Shown one piece after another: positions 1-8,072 of a stretch of DNA of 64,000 nt; the first letter of the stretch is position 1; every line of letters begins with the position of its first letter. Both the position numbers and the translations under genes were made by a program. The notes beneath the pieces were generated by a model. That model did not search any database. It saw only the letters and a program-made list of their open reading frames with translations, and was not told the origin of the DNA. This DNA is from Clostridiales bacterium. GTDB lineage: Bacteria > Bacillota > Clostridia > Saccharofermentanales > Saccharofermentanaceae. The stretch is taken from contig JAFZPX010000062.1 in assembly GCA_017552455.1 (NCBI GenBank), positions 1 through 64,000 of the forward strand, read 5' to 3'.

Positions 1-60
1 TGCAAATTCCGCTTGAGTGGTACGCAGATTCCGATATAGCGGTAAGCTGTTCCGCTTCAA
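1..60. repeat. IS21 left-end multiple terminal repeats
   Basis: Three imperfect units of the form TTCCG-N6/8-CGGTA lie near bases 8, 28 and 48. In IS21 elements such repeats are IstA binding sites. Confidence 0.8.
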
Positions 61-86
61 ACGGTAAGAAGTGATGCAAGATGGAG

Positions 87-208
87 GCAACCCCACTTAG
101 TGACCAAACACAAATTAGGTCCGAGCTGTCAAGCCCGAAGCCGACTTGTCGGTGCGGAGCAGGCTTTACAGCACGGCCTGATTTGTTTAATAGATTATGT
201 GGGGTTGC
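87..208. other. Long-range inverted repeat inside the IS, downstream of istB
   Basis: GCAACCCCAC at 87-96 and its perfect complement GTGGGGTTGC at 199-208 enclose about 100 bases without a gene. It could fold into a structured 3' end of the istAB transcript. No T-tract is seen. Nothing else is recognised between the left terminal repeats and the end of istB. Confidence 0.4.
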
Positions 209-259
209 ATCCTAATGTCGGTAGCAATCCTTTGCGGCACGAAGTGACGCTATGTCCGG

Positions 260-1033
260 TTACTGTGATTTGCGCATATCGCGACCATTGCATTCAAGGC
301 GGTACGCCTTGGAGGTCATCCTGCTTAGGCAGGCATCTGCATAGGTGTTGTCCTTGAATAAGTCCCACCACTTAACTACAGGAAGCTGGGATACGATCAT
401 TGTCGATTTCCTGGAGTCGCGGGTCTCTATAACCTCGAATAGGTCACGGCATTTATCCATATCCAGTTCCATTAGTCCGAAGTCATCAATAACAAGCAGG
501 TCGTAGGACGATAACGTATTCACATACTCATAGCTCTCATTGTGCTTCCTTGCTTTCTCGCTCTCGAACAGTAGAGTGTTAGCACGGATATACTTTACGG
601 TCCTTAGTTGCCTCAAGGCCGTTATACACAAAGCATTTGCTATATGTGTCTTACCAGCGCCGGCGCTGCCTGTAATCAGCAGGTTCTTGGGTTCGTCTAT
701 CCATTTACAGCTCTGCAGGAGCTCTATAGTATGGGTATCCAGCATCCTGTCGGGTTCATAAATAGATTCATCAAAGTCTGCATTTGGATACTTCAAGGAT
801 GCCTTGCGCATAAGCTTATTGAACTTAGTCGTCTGTCGTTGATCCCACTCGTAGTTAATAAGTTCTGTTATACGGGTGTGAAAATCCTCAAGTTCTGAAT
901 TAGGATCGAGGAATTGTCTTTCCAGAGCTTCTGCCATGTGAGACAGCTTGAACTTATATAGTCTGTCCAGCAAAGTATTCTCCTCACTCGTCAGTTTGGG
1001 ATTGTACGTGTAGTCTTTTTGTCTATATGCCAT
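260..1033 (-). CDS. istB: IS21 transposition helper ATPase IstB
   Basis: AAA+ ATPase of 257 residues that helps the IstA transposase select and capture target DNA. It is a DnaC/DnaA-like P-loop protein. Walker A is GSAGAGKTH (about residue 121) and Walker B is LLVIDDFG (about 181), followed by the family's sensor region TMIVSQLP. The length is normal for IstB. It starts 10 bases after the istA stop, as is usual for this operon. There is no frameshift or missing motif. Confidence 0.95.
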   Translation of the reverse strand: MAYRQKDYTYNPKLTSEENTLLDRLYKFKLSHMAEALERQFLDPNSELEDFHTRITELINYEWDQRQTTKFNKLMRKASLKYPNADFDESIYEPDRMLDTHTIELLQSCKWIDEPKNLLITGSAGAGKTHIANALCITALRQLRTVKYIRANTLLFESEKARKHNESYEYVNTLSSYDLLVIDDFGLMELDMDKCRDLFEVIETRDSRKSTMIVSQLPVVKWWDLFKDNTYADACLSRMTSKAYRLECNGRDMRKSQ

Positions 1034-1043
1034 ATCGATACCA

Positions 1044-2591
1044 TTACTTATAGAAGCCCTTTCCTCTGATATTCTCGTGTTGCGGTAATCCGTCGCTGTA
1101 CGAAGTACCAGATTGAATCTTTCCGAGAACCTGCTTGAACGTCTTGTATCGACAGGACTTCATTTCTATACACTGACGAGCGGCTTCTTCAACGATACCG
1201 TGAGCCAGATCCTTAACGGAATGAAGTATGCCGGCGCAGGAGTTATAGGATTGTTCTTCGTGCTTAGAGGATTTAAGCATGCCATCGATAAACTCAGACA
1301 TATTGGGACCAAATACTGATGCCCACCTTCTATAGTAATCGCCGTCCTTGGCATTTACCTCTTTATAGTAGAGGTGTTCTGGAGGCATATGGCTGTCTTC
1401 CGTGATATAACGAGGGAACTCTCTATAAGCACGGCTATGTTTGCATAACAACCGGTTATATGCATCGCAGATACGAACCTCAGTAAGAGTAGCCTTGAGA
1501 ATTGCAGGCTTACCACATTGCGTGTAAACTACGGAATAGTAGTGGCCATCGAACTCGATATGGTAGTTATCAGGGACCTTACTGACTGCTTTATACTCAC
1601 ATACCGTAAAGATTCCGCCTGGCAGAGGTTTCATACACGGTTTGTCGTATCGTTCAAAGGCATCAAGTCTTGAGTAAGATCTGTTCTGAAAATTATTCGA
1701 GTTGAGAACTGCTACTATTTTATTGGTCTCGGCATTTATCTCTTCTAATGAGGTGAATGTCTTCTCCTTAAGAGGTTCTATGAGGTGCGTCTCAAGGTAC
1801 TTAACATGGTTCTCGACTGTAGGCTTACCTTTGGGCTTTCTGGGCGGTGGTGGAAGTACGATTGTATCGTAGAAATCTTCGAGATCAGAGTATAGGCTCT
1901 GTAACACCAGCTCATCCTTAGTATGCTTGCTTATAGCTGTCTTGAGGTTGTCCGGAACAAGATACTTGGTTATTCCTCCATAGAACTGAATCGCGTGAAC
2001 TGTTCCTTCTACAAAGCTGGAGAGTTTCTCATTAAGGAATGCTTCTGCGTATATCAAACTGCTTACGCCTAGAGTTGTTGCAAAGATGTGAACCTTCTTA
2101 ACTTCTCCTGTGTCTGGTATCAACAGCAATTCTGGCTGATCCCCGACCCAGTCGATATACATCTTCTCTCCGGGGACTCGTTCCACAGCCATCTTGATGC
2201 CCTTCTTGCCGTAGCGATCTTCTACAAATCGCCTGTAGAGTTCATAGAACTGGGATTGTTCGTAGCCATCCGGATTCTCCCTCTTATACTCGATCCAACA
2301 GTAAGAGAGATTAACTTTACTGCCTTTAGCATTGATGCGGTCGTAGTAATGCTGAAAGTCCGGGAGCGGGATGTCTTTACGCCTGACATTCTCCTGTGGA
2401 TAGATGAGTTCCTCTACCAAATGGGGATCCATCTGTCTTAATTCGTCCAACGATAACCCTGAAGTCTCAAAACGATTTAGGATCAGTTGGACCGTGCTTG
2501 TGCCGATGTGATAACGCGCTCGGATCACCGGGAACGAGCATTCGTTCAAGCGCATCTGTATAACACCGACAATTGTGTTGTAATCTTGCAT
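1044..2591 (-). CDS. istA: IS21 transposase IstA (DDE integrase)
   Basis: Transposase of about 515 residues with an N-terminal helix-turn-helix and a retroviral-type DDE core. Acidic residues are visible in MYIDWVGDQ (first Asp), LVPDNLKTA (second Asp) and KPTVENHVKYLE (Glu). The C-terminal part resembles the IstA beta-barrel region. The frame can start at 2600, but AAAGGAGG lies only one base before that ATG. The ATG at 2591 is about 10 bases from the same site and is preferred. It heads the istAB operon and is read from the right end of the element. Confidence 0.93.
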   Translation of the reverse strand: MQDYNTIVGVIQMRLNECSFPVIRARYHIGTSTVQLILNRFETSGLSLDELRQMDPHLVEELIYPQENVRRKDIPLPDFQHYYDRINAKGSKVNLSYCWIEYKRENPDGYEQSQFYELYRRFVEDRYGKKGIKMAVERVPGEKMYIDWVGDQPELLLIPDTGEVKKVHIFATTLGVSSLIYAEAFLNEKLSSFVEGTVHAIQFYGGITKYLVPDNLKTAISKHTKDELVLQSLYSDLEDFYDTIVLPPPPRKPKGKPTVENHVKYLETHLIEPLKEKTFTSLEEINAETNKIVAVLNSNNFQNRSYSRLDAFERYDKPCMKPLPGGIFTVCEYKAVSKVPDNYHIEFDGHYYSVVYTQCGKPAILKATLTEVRICDAYNRLLCKHSRAYREFPRYITEDSHMPPEHLYYKEVNAKDGDYYRRWASVFGPNMSEFIDGMLKSSKHEEQSYNSCAGILHSVKDLAHGIVEEAARQCIEMKSCRYKTFKQVLGKIQSGTSYSDGLPQHENIRGKGFYK

Positions 2592-2655
2592 GGTATCCAT
2601 GCCTCCTTTCCGCAGCCTCTTGCTGCAGAAAGTAATATACCATTCAAGATGATGT

Positions 2656-2745
2656 GTACCGATTGAGCGGAAAGCCTTACCGTTCGTACCGGAATGACCT
2701 TACCGCCTGAAGCGGAAAGAGGTTACCGATTGAACGGAATTTCCA
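2656..2745. repeat. IS21 right-end multiple terminal repeats
   Basis: Four imperfect TTCCG-N8-CGGTA units are present on the minus strand, beginning at 2745 and ending near 2656. They match the units at the left end. The istA promoter should lie among them. Confidence 0.8.
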
Positions 2746-2856
2746 GACAAACTGTACTTTTTTCCTGTCCGAGGCGTTATTACGCTCTCCGAAAGAACAC
2801 CCGGAAACAACCAAGGACAGAACTAAACATACAAGCGGTAACAAAATACGTTTCAT
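2746..2856 (-). pseudogene. 5' fragment of a lipoprotein gene (solute-binding-protein type), cut by the IS
   Basis: An ATG at 2856 opens a frame that begins MKRILLPLVCLVLSLVV, continues through a lipobox-like VVSGC and a short polar stretch to KKVQFV, then enters the IS21 end, where it meets a stop about 23 codons later. This is a clear type II signal peptide. The KKVQFV start of the mature chain is usual in extracellular sugar-binding proteins of ABC transporters, although 37 codons cannot prove that family. A TATAAT (minus strand, 2876-2881) lies 19 bases upstream. The rest of the gene should lie left of the window. Confidence 0.75.
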
Positions 2857-2950
2857 AAGAAAAACTCTTACAATAATTATATCATGCTCGTCAAAGAACC
2901 CTGAGAATAATTGTTACAGATATGTCAATAAAAAAGACGGGGAGTGGTAC

Positions 2951-3107
2951 TCTGTCATAAGTTCGAGACCCGAAAACCCTAAAAAAGCCCAAAAACTAGC
3001 TCCGTTCAGGTAAACTTTTTGCCCGGAATTTTCGGCAAAAATAAATCCGCAAACGCCCGTCGTTAGGGCATCTGCGGAAAAACTAGCTATTTCGTAGCGC
3101 TAGCATG
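2951..3107 (-). repeat. Copy 1 of a 157-bp intergenic repeat (left border of accessory region)
   Basis: This stretch is about 93-95% identical, over the same 157 bases and in the same orientation, to 38271-38427. It contains a strong hairpin with a T-tract on the minus strand (3046-3078), a second small inverted repeat ttttgcc/ggcaaaa, and two copies of aaaaactagct. The right copy abuts the CCA end of tRNA-Gly. This copy has only a T-arm-like trace beside it. Confidence 0.9.
3040..3078 (-). terminator. Hairpin terminator inside repeat copy 1
   Basis: On the minus strand TCCGCAGATGCCC pairs with GGGCGTTTGCGGA across a seven-base loop and is followed by TTTATTTTT. This matches an intrinsic terminator. 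Confidence 0.65.
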
Positions 3108-3144
3108 TGCTACTAGTACAGAATAGTCCGATTTTTGCGACCTT

Positions 3145-3158
3145 CGGGGTTCGAACTC
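3145..3158 (-). other. tRNA T-arm-like trace beside repeat copy 1
   Basis: Minus strand GAGTTCGAACCCCG matches 12 of 14 bases of the T-arm of the tRNA-Gly at the other repeat copy (GAGTTCGAGCCTCG). No complete cloverleaf can be drawn, so this is at most a tRNA 3' remnant. It could be chance. Confidence 0.3.
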
Positions 3159-3199
3159 AGGCGTATATATACATATTATAATAACTCGCTGTAACAATG

Positions 3200-3292
3200 T
3201 TAATCGAGACTATTAGTTGATTTTTCGTGCGTCTCAATCCAAGATTTGATATCACGATCATCACCGACGCCTTGAGCAATCTGATATAACAT
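3200..3292 (-). CDS. Possible 30-residue peptide or gene tail
   Basis: A short frame from ATG 3292 encodes a polar 30-residue product (begins MLYQIAQGVG, ends STNSLD). It has no ribosome site and may be the tail of a lost gene. It sits in the 3159-3442 gap downstream of the helicase gene, where nothing else is recognised. Confidence 0.2.
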   Translation of the reverse strand: MLYQIAQGVGDDRDIKSWIETHEKSTNSLD

Positions 3293-3442
3293 AATGTATG
3301 GGGTTTAAAATCGTCAACCCTCATTCTTTGCCTATCATAATACTGTAAACATTCTCCGCTGTTTGTTTAATAATATCAAGCTTTTGTTATTGTTATCGAT
3401 ATATTCGCTCCTTGGCATTACTGCAATGTATGTCTATTGCAC

Positions 3443-6400
3443 CTAATTAATTAGATTGAGAATATTATTTAAGAAATACTTCGGATATTTGTTCAGCGTA
3501 TCAACCACTATTTCTTTATATCGTTGAAGGATGGATATCAATTCATCTTTGTCCGAGCAATCAACGGAAATCAAAGATGATAATTCCATTACTACTGACC
3601 GATCATTTATTCCTATCTCGTATAAAAGGATATCCTTCAAATTAGGCAATCCATACTTTAACTGGGCCGCATATTCTTTGATTCGATTTATGATCAGTTG
3701 ATTGGAATCTGAACGAGAATCCAACAACAGTAGTATTGAATTGATAACAATTGTAGAAGAATAACCAAACCCACGATCACATATCTCAATTATCTCTTCA
3801 AGTGTAAACTGTCCTGGATTCTTTCTCTTAATAATCTGATAATGGTTTTCTTGACAGTGTTTTAAAATCGCAGCATAACTGCATCCAGAAACCCATAATT
3901 CTGCTATTTTAACCAGCACATTTTTATCGACCTTCCTTATTACTTTTGCCTCTCCATACTGGATTAACATATACAAAATCCATTCATCAACATTCATCAT
4001 ATTATCTGACACAAAAATATCTACATCTTTAGCTACAGAAAGATACCTTTGAACATCCATGAGAGATTTTGAATATAATTGTCTTGATTCAACACTAATC
4101 AATGCTCTGTTTACATATGAATAAACAGAACATATAACCAGATGAAGCCTTTTGGATTCATCAGTATTAAGCCTTTGTCCAGCTAATGATTTATTTATAA
4201 AATCCGGAATATAGTCACCCGACTCAAAAGATGCAACGAATGATTCTAATCTATTTAACACATCCTTGGTCTGCTCCCAAATATCTGTCCACTTCCCCTC
4301 ATATGCCTTGTGTTCAGAGTCGTACAATTTTAACTGTTCAATGATTCTCTCATCATTTTTATCGTTCTCATAATAGAACAAAATGTATGATGAAAATATA
4401 ATTGTTCGGTCTCCAATTTTTTGCTCTTTGCACAATCGCCATAACTGGCTGGTACATATACTGTTATTGGTTGTCCAGAGTGATTTAAACTTTTTCCATC
4501 TATAAGATTTTTTGTTGTAGGCAATATAATCCGTATAAAAAACATTGCCTTCGATATACATTCCCGGACGTCCTACTCTACCAATTAAATTTTGGAAATC
4601 TCGCTGTGATATCCATCCATCTCCTAATTGAAGACTGCAGATAATCATATGCTTTATTCGCATATTGACACCCTGAGATAGCGTTGAAGTGCAGATCAAA
4701 CAAGAAATATCTGATTTTTGAATTGCATATTCAAGACAAGATTTTATTCCATCAGAGATTTGGGCATGATGAACAAATACGCCGTCCCTAGCAGCCTCAT
4801 AATAATTGCTTGTATTGCCATACTCGAGCTCTATCAAACGCATTATTTTAGTTTGCTCATCACTATTATTTCGTTCGGAAAGAGCAGAAATATCGAGTCC
4901 CAGGCGTTTTAATGTAACTATTCTTTCCATTAATTTATTAGCTCTATTACGGACTCCACAAAACATGATGCAATTGTCATTGGTAACAAGTCTTAAGGCC
5001 GTTGCAATAGAAAGATCTTCGGGATTAAATGGAAACAGTGTACCATCCGATAGTTGAATCTGTTTGATAACTCTGGGTACGTAATAATCATAATTATCCA
5101 TATTATCACGATTCAAATAATCAAAACCAAAGTAAACCTCACGACGTAGGTTCGATAATCTCAAAGCAACTGCATTTTTCTTTGTGGTTAAGAAGCTATC
5201 GTTTTCAATAACACTACCTGTTCCTCCGGTTAACCACGAATTAAGCGAATCAACCTCACCTATAATCGCTGAAATAAGGATTCTTTGTGTAGATGCAGGG
5301 GTTTTCGTCAACAATAAACTAATCAGTAATTCATAATTAGTCCCTCTCGTATTATCCTCAAAAAGATGTCCTTCATCGAATATTATTTGACCAATTGATG
5401 ATGCTATATTCTCATCTTGATCCAGAACAAACATCAACTTCTCGGGCGTTATTACAACCACATTCCTCTTATTATTCCCAAAGAATATCAGATCATCATA
5501 GTCCTTTTGTAACAAATCGGAAATTTCTACTATTTCGATGTCAGGGGAGTAACTAAAGGCACGTTTTAAATCGGCGCTGATTTCTCGGCACAGAGCTCTA
5601 AAAGGTGCAATTACAATTGATACACCCACAGTATTGGCAAATAAAAACGAAAAGATACAAAGCGAAATTGACTTTGTTTTTCCAGCACCTGTTGGCAATT
5701 GAACTATGCCTGAACCGCCTTGAAAAAAACCATTCCTTGCAAGATATGTCTGTGCTGGCCAAAACTCAGTGATAATTGTATTCGCACCAATCATCTCTCG
5801 AATACTATCTTCGGGGACATCAGAATAATCAGATAACATTTTATATGCAGAGTTTTTGCTCTTTAATAGTATAATGGCACCGATTAAATCAACCATCAAA
5901 ACATCTCGATCTGATCCTTGTTTATATACAAGACTCCTTAGTATATAGATTGTCTCATCGTCAAAACTCATGGTAGAACAGACGGATGCTTTAAATGAAC
6001 ATATGCAATTCTGGAGTTCCTTTGCATAGTACTTACTTTCATCAACCGAAAAATCAATGTCATTATTCAAAATTTTCTTTAAAACTAACGACAAATAACA
6101 TTGATTAGCAAGAATGCCATCAGATACCATACCCGACAATACTTGTGAACTCCCTTGCTGTTCAGAGAAAAAGAAAGCAGCGGCAGCTAACAATTTAATA
6201 TATTCATCGTGTTCTGGTAAAGTATGCGTTTGAAAAAAAGCATAAAAATATCCAGCAACAAAATTCAACGCATCTTTTCTGGCTAATAATTGATTATCAT
6301 CCTTGTTTAAAACTATGTTTGCGGTTCTTGAAAGAAGTGCAATAGTATATGGCACAAGATCCTCGAAACTTACATCTTTATCAGATCTAAACTCGTTTGG

Positions 6401-6466
6401 AACTTCAAATTCTTCTTCTCGAGCCGCTGCTTGAGTCCTTTGTAAATAATAGTCAATTCGTCTCAT
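3443..6466 (-). CDS. Hachiman-type helicase (HamB-like)
   Basis: Superfamily 2 helicase of 1007 residues. Walker A is PTGAGKT (about 258-264), the DExH box is DEGH (about 364-367), motif V lies around STLSQGVN, and motif VI is NLIGRVGRPG (about 626-635), a Ski2-like signature. A helical N-terminal region of some 230 residues and a long C-terminal region flank the motor. The gene starts one base after the stop of the PD-(D/E)xK gene, so the two are translationally coupled. In Hachiman defence HamB is a DNA-scanning helicase that holds back and then releases the HamA nuclease. That role is inferred here from motifs and gene pairing. Overall similarity was not measured. Confidence 0.8.
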   Translation of the reverse strand: MRRIDYYLQRTQAAAREEEFEVPNEFRSDKDVSFEDLVPYTIALLSRTANIVLNKDDNQLLARKDALNFVAGYFYAFFQTHTLPEHDEYIKLLAAAAFFFSEQQGSSQVLSGMVSDGILANQCYLSLVLKKILNNDIDFSVDESKYYAKELQNCICSFKASVCSTMSFDDETIYILRSLVYKQGSDRDVLMVDLIGAIILLKSKNSAYKMLSDYSDVPEDSIREMIGANTIITEFWPAQTYLARNGFFQGGSGIVQLPTGAGKTKSISLCIFSFLFANTVGVSIVIAPFRALCREISADLKRAFSYSPDIEIVEISDLLQKDYDDLIFFGNNKRNVVVITPEKLMFVLDQDENIASSIGQIIFDEGHLFEDNTRGTNYELLISLLLTKTPASTQRILISAIIGEVDSLNSWLTGGTGSVIENDSFLTTKKNAVALRLSNLRREVYFGFDYLNRDNMDNYDYYVPRVIKQIQLSDGTLFPFNPEDLSIATALRLVTNDNCIMFCGVRNRANKLMERIVTLKRLGLDISALSERNNSDEQTKIMRLIELEYGNTSNYYEAARDGVFVHHAQISDGIKSCLEYAIQKSDISCLICTSTLSQGVNMRIKHMIICSLQLGDGWISQRDFQNLIGRVGRPGMYIEGNVFYTDYIAYNKKSYRWKKFKSLWTTNNSICTSQLWRLCKEQKIGDRTIIFSSYILFYYENDKNDERIIEQLKLYDSEHKAYEGKWTDIWEQTKDVLNRLESFVASFESGDYIPDFINKSLAGQRLNTDESKRLHLVICSVYSYVNRALISVESRQLYSKSLMDVQRYLSVAKDVDIFVSDNMMNVDEWILYMLIQYGEAKVIRKVDKNVLVKIAELWVSGCSYAAILKHCQENHYQIIKRKNPGQFTLEEIIEICDRGFGYSSTIVINSILLLLDSRSDSNQLIINRIKEYAAQLKYGLPNLKDILLYEIGINDRSVVMELSSLISVDCSDKDELISILQRYKEIVVDTLNKYPKYFLNNILNLIN

Positions 6467-6467
6467 C

Positions 6468-7265
6468 TTAACAATCTGCCGCCATTTCGTACAAACTATG
6501 AATCAGGCCCATTAGTTTTTCTTTTTTTATGATAATTAAAGAATTAATACCACTTGGATGTGTAATAGGCACTTCGCATGCTTTTACCAACTCTTCTCGG
6601 TAGACTGCGCTATCAAAAATCGCCGCTACTCCATAGGACATGATGTATGGATCCTCAACCTCATTCTGAAATCGCATTATCAAGTCTGCTTTTTCTGTGT
6701 GATTTGATTCAATAGCTCTCTGACGTATGGCATTTAATGTTTCACCCTTACGAACTGGATCTTTTACAGAATCCGTTATGGCATCGCATAGACGATTTTC
6801 TGGTTTACCCGCAGAAGCTTGACACTTTACCTCAAAGACTATCATTTCGTCATCTTGTCTAGAATTTCCCATATTCACTTTCAACCCAATAACATCTGTT
6901 CCTTGTGAGGAAGTATTGGGATTAAATCTAAGCTCATATCTATCCTTAGGAACATAATAATGATGAACGAATTCAAGATAGTCGGAAATTAACAACTCAG
7001 CAAAATCTCCGGACCGTGTACCCGGTCCAAAGCCCAATCTGTCACTCGGAAATTTATACGTATTTAAATAGTCTTTTCGGCTCAACCCATATCCAGCTCG
7101 CAAAACATCTAAAAGCGTGTCTGAACAGTAGTTTTGTCGAAAATGATCAGCCCATTCTCTTAAAACGTTTACATCAGAAATTTCATTTAACTCATAAATA
7201 TCTACTGTTTCGCCCGAGCGTATAACCACGCTTCCAACATATACTAGATAATTCAAATACTTCAT
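6468..7265 (-). CDS. Hachiman-type nuclease effector (HamA-like, DUF1837)
   Basis: Protein of about 265 residues placed directly before the helicase gene. It shows a PD-(D/E)xK nuclease pattern: RSGDFAELL (first Glu), SQGTDVIG (Asp) and MIVFEVKCQ (Glu-x-Lys), the order expected of the DUF1837/HamA fold. HamA is the DNA-degrading effector of Hachiman anti-phage defence. The ATG at 7265 lacks a clear ribosome site. A GTG at 7298 is an alternative giving 276 residues. A TATAAT (minus strand, 7314-7319) upstream would give a short leader for either start. Confidence 0.75.
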   Translation of the reverse strand: MKYLNYLVYVGSVVIRSGETVDIYELNEISDVNVLREWADHFRQNYCSDTLLDVLRAGYGLSRKDYLNTYKFPSDRLGFGPGTRSGDFAELLISDYLEFVHHYYVPKDRYELRFNPNTSSQGTDVIGLKVNMGNSRQDDEMIVFEVKCQASAGKPENRLCDAITDSVKDPVRKGETLNAIRQRAIESNHTEKADLIMRFQNEVEDPYIMSYGVAAIFDSAVYREELVKACEVPITHPSGINSLIIIKKEKLMGLIHSLYEMAADC

Positions 7266-7373
7266 TTTTTGAACAAATATAATCTTTCTTAATATCACCT
7301 ATGTATTGCTCAGATTATATCTACTAATAAACGAACCGTGTTTTTGCTGACAAATAATATCCACTTTTCGAGT

Positions 7374-7484
7374 TTACTCAAATTTCAGCACCATCTTGTA
7401 ATATAACTGATTCAATTCATCTTGCAACTCAATATCCTGTCCTGAATATATAATTGCAATAGCGTGATTATTTACTACAAACCA
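7374..7484 (-). pseudogene. C-terminal gene fragment
   Basis: An open stretch without a start encodes a protein-like tail (WFVVNNHAIAIIYSG, ending MVLKFE) and a stop. It looks like the leftover 3' end of a degraded gene. The rest of 7299-7611 is AT-rich and holds no gene; its right part is open in frame with the stop of the next gene for about 36 codons. Confidence 0.3.
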
Positions 7485-7611
7485 CTATATGCATATTATA
7501 CTACCTGCTTAGAAGAATCCTATCAAACCCTTTACACAAAAAATCTTTTAGCGGTAATAATATATCACTACTCCAATCAAATGCTTCCGCTCGTCTTATC
7601 TGTCCACTGTT

Positions 7612-7968
7612 TCAACGAATAGTAATTGGCTTAAACGCTGGAGAGTTCTGACTTATATAAAAATGCCAATTCAACTCATTCTCTTTTACAGGGTTAAACC
7701 CTTCTTGCAACATAGCGTCCTTCATTTGATTATTTGTCAAATATATGCCCAATTCATTCTCAATTCGATGCTTAAGCTCATAACTATCATGATCATAATT
7801 GGGAGTATTGCGTTTCCTCAGTTTTCCAAATATCCAATCAGACACTTTATGTTGAATCTCCACTGGTAGATCAGACATCAAGGCAGCATCCTCGCCTCTC
7901 TTTGATGGATTAGGATCCCCGCATCCTATTGACCACGGATGGCCATTGATTATTCTACATTCAAGCAT
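7612..7968 (-). CDS. Hypothetical protein, 118 residues
   Basis: Small soluble protein with a C-terminal segment of a type I recall from many Bacillota accessory genes: YELKHRIENELGIYLTNNQM, then an LNWHFYISQNSPAF-like stretch. No function is known to me for it. A frame start at 7980 exists, but GGAGGT lies just after it and four bases before the ATG at 7968, so 7968 is the real start. No signal peptide, membrane segment or catalytic motif is visible. It stands alone between the Hachiman pair and the ATPase gene. Confidence 0.7.
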   Translation of the reverse strand: MLECRIINGHPWSIGCGDPNPSKRGEDAALMSDLPVEIQHKVSDWIFGKLRKRNTPNYDHDSYELKHRIENELGIYLTNNQMKDAMLQEGFNPVKENELNWHFYISQNSPAFKPITIR

Positions 7969-8072
7969 TCTTACCTCCATGCCATTCTCTTATCGAACGA
8001 TAATACACTCACTTTTTATCCAGCGGAATCCCATTCGTTTTTTTATATTCCGCCAAATAAATCAACTTCATC

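Larger units (their letters stand above)
1..2745 (-). mobile_element. Complete IS21-family insertion sequence
   Basis: The element carries the istA-istB pair in one minus-strand operon and the multiple terminal repeats typical of IS21. The left end reads TGCAAATTCCGCTTGAGTGG and the right end, on the minus strand, TGGAAATTCCGTTCAATCGG, an imperfect terminal inverted repeat. Three TTCCG-N6/8-CGGTA units follow the left end and four the right. The right boundary at 2745 is fixed by the interrupted lipoprotein frame that starts beyond it. The left tip coincides with base 1 of the window, so the outer flank and any target duplication cannot be seen. Both genes look intact, so the copy may be active. 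Confidence 0.93.

Noticed and set aside
100..357. 85-codon plus-strand frame inside the IS
   Set aside because: It overlaps the istB end antisense and has no homologous features.
3120..3170. A complete tRNA next to repeat copy 1
   Set aside because: Only a T-arm-like stretch is present; no acceptor or anticodon stem can be drawn.
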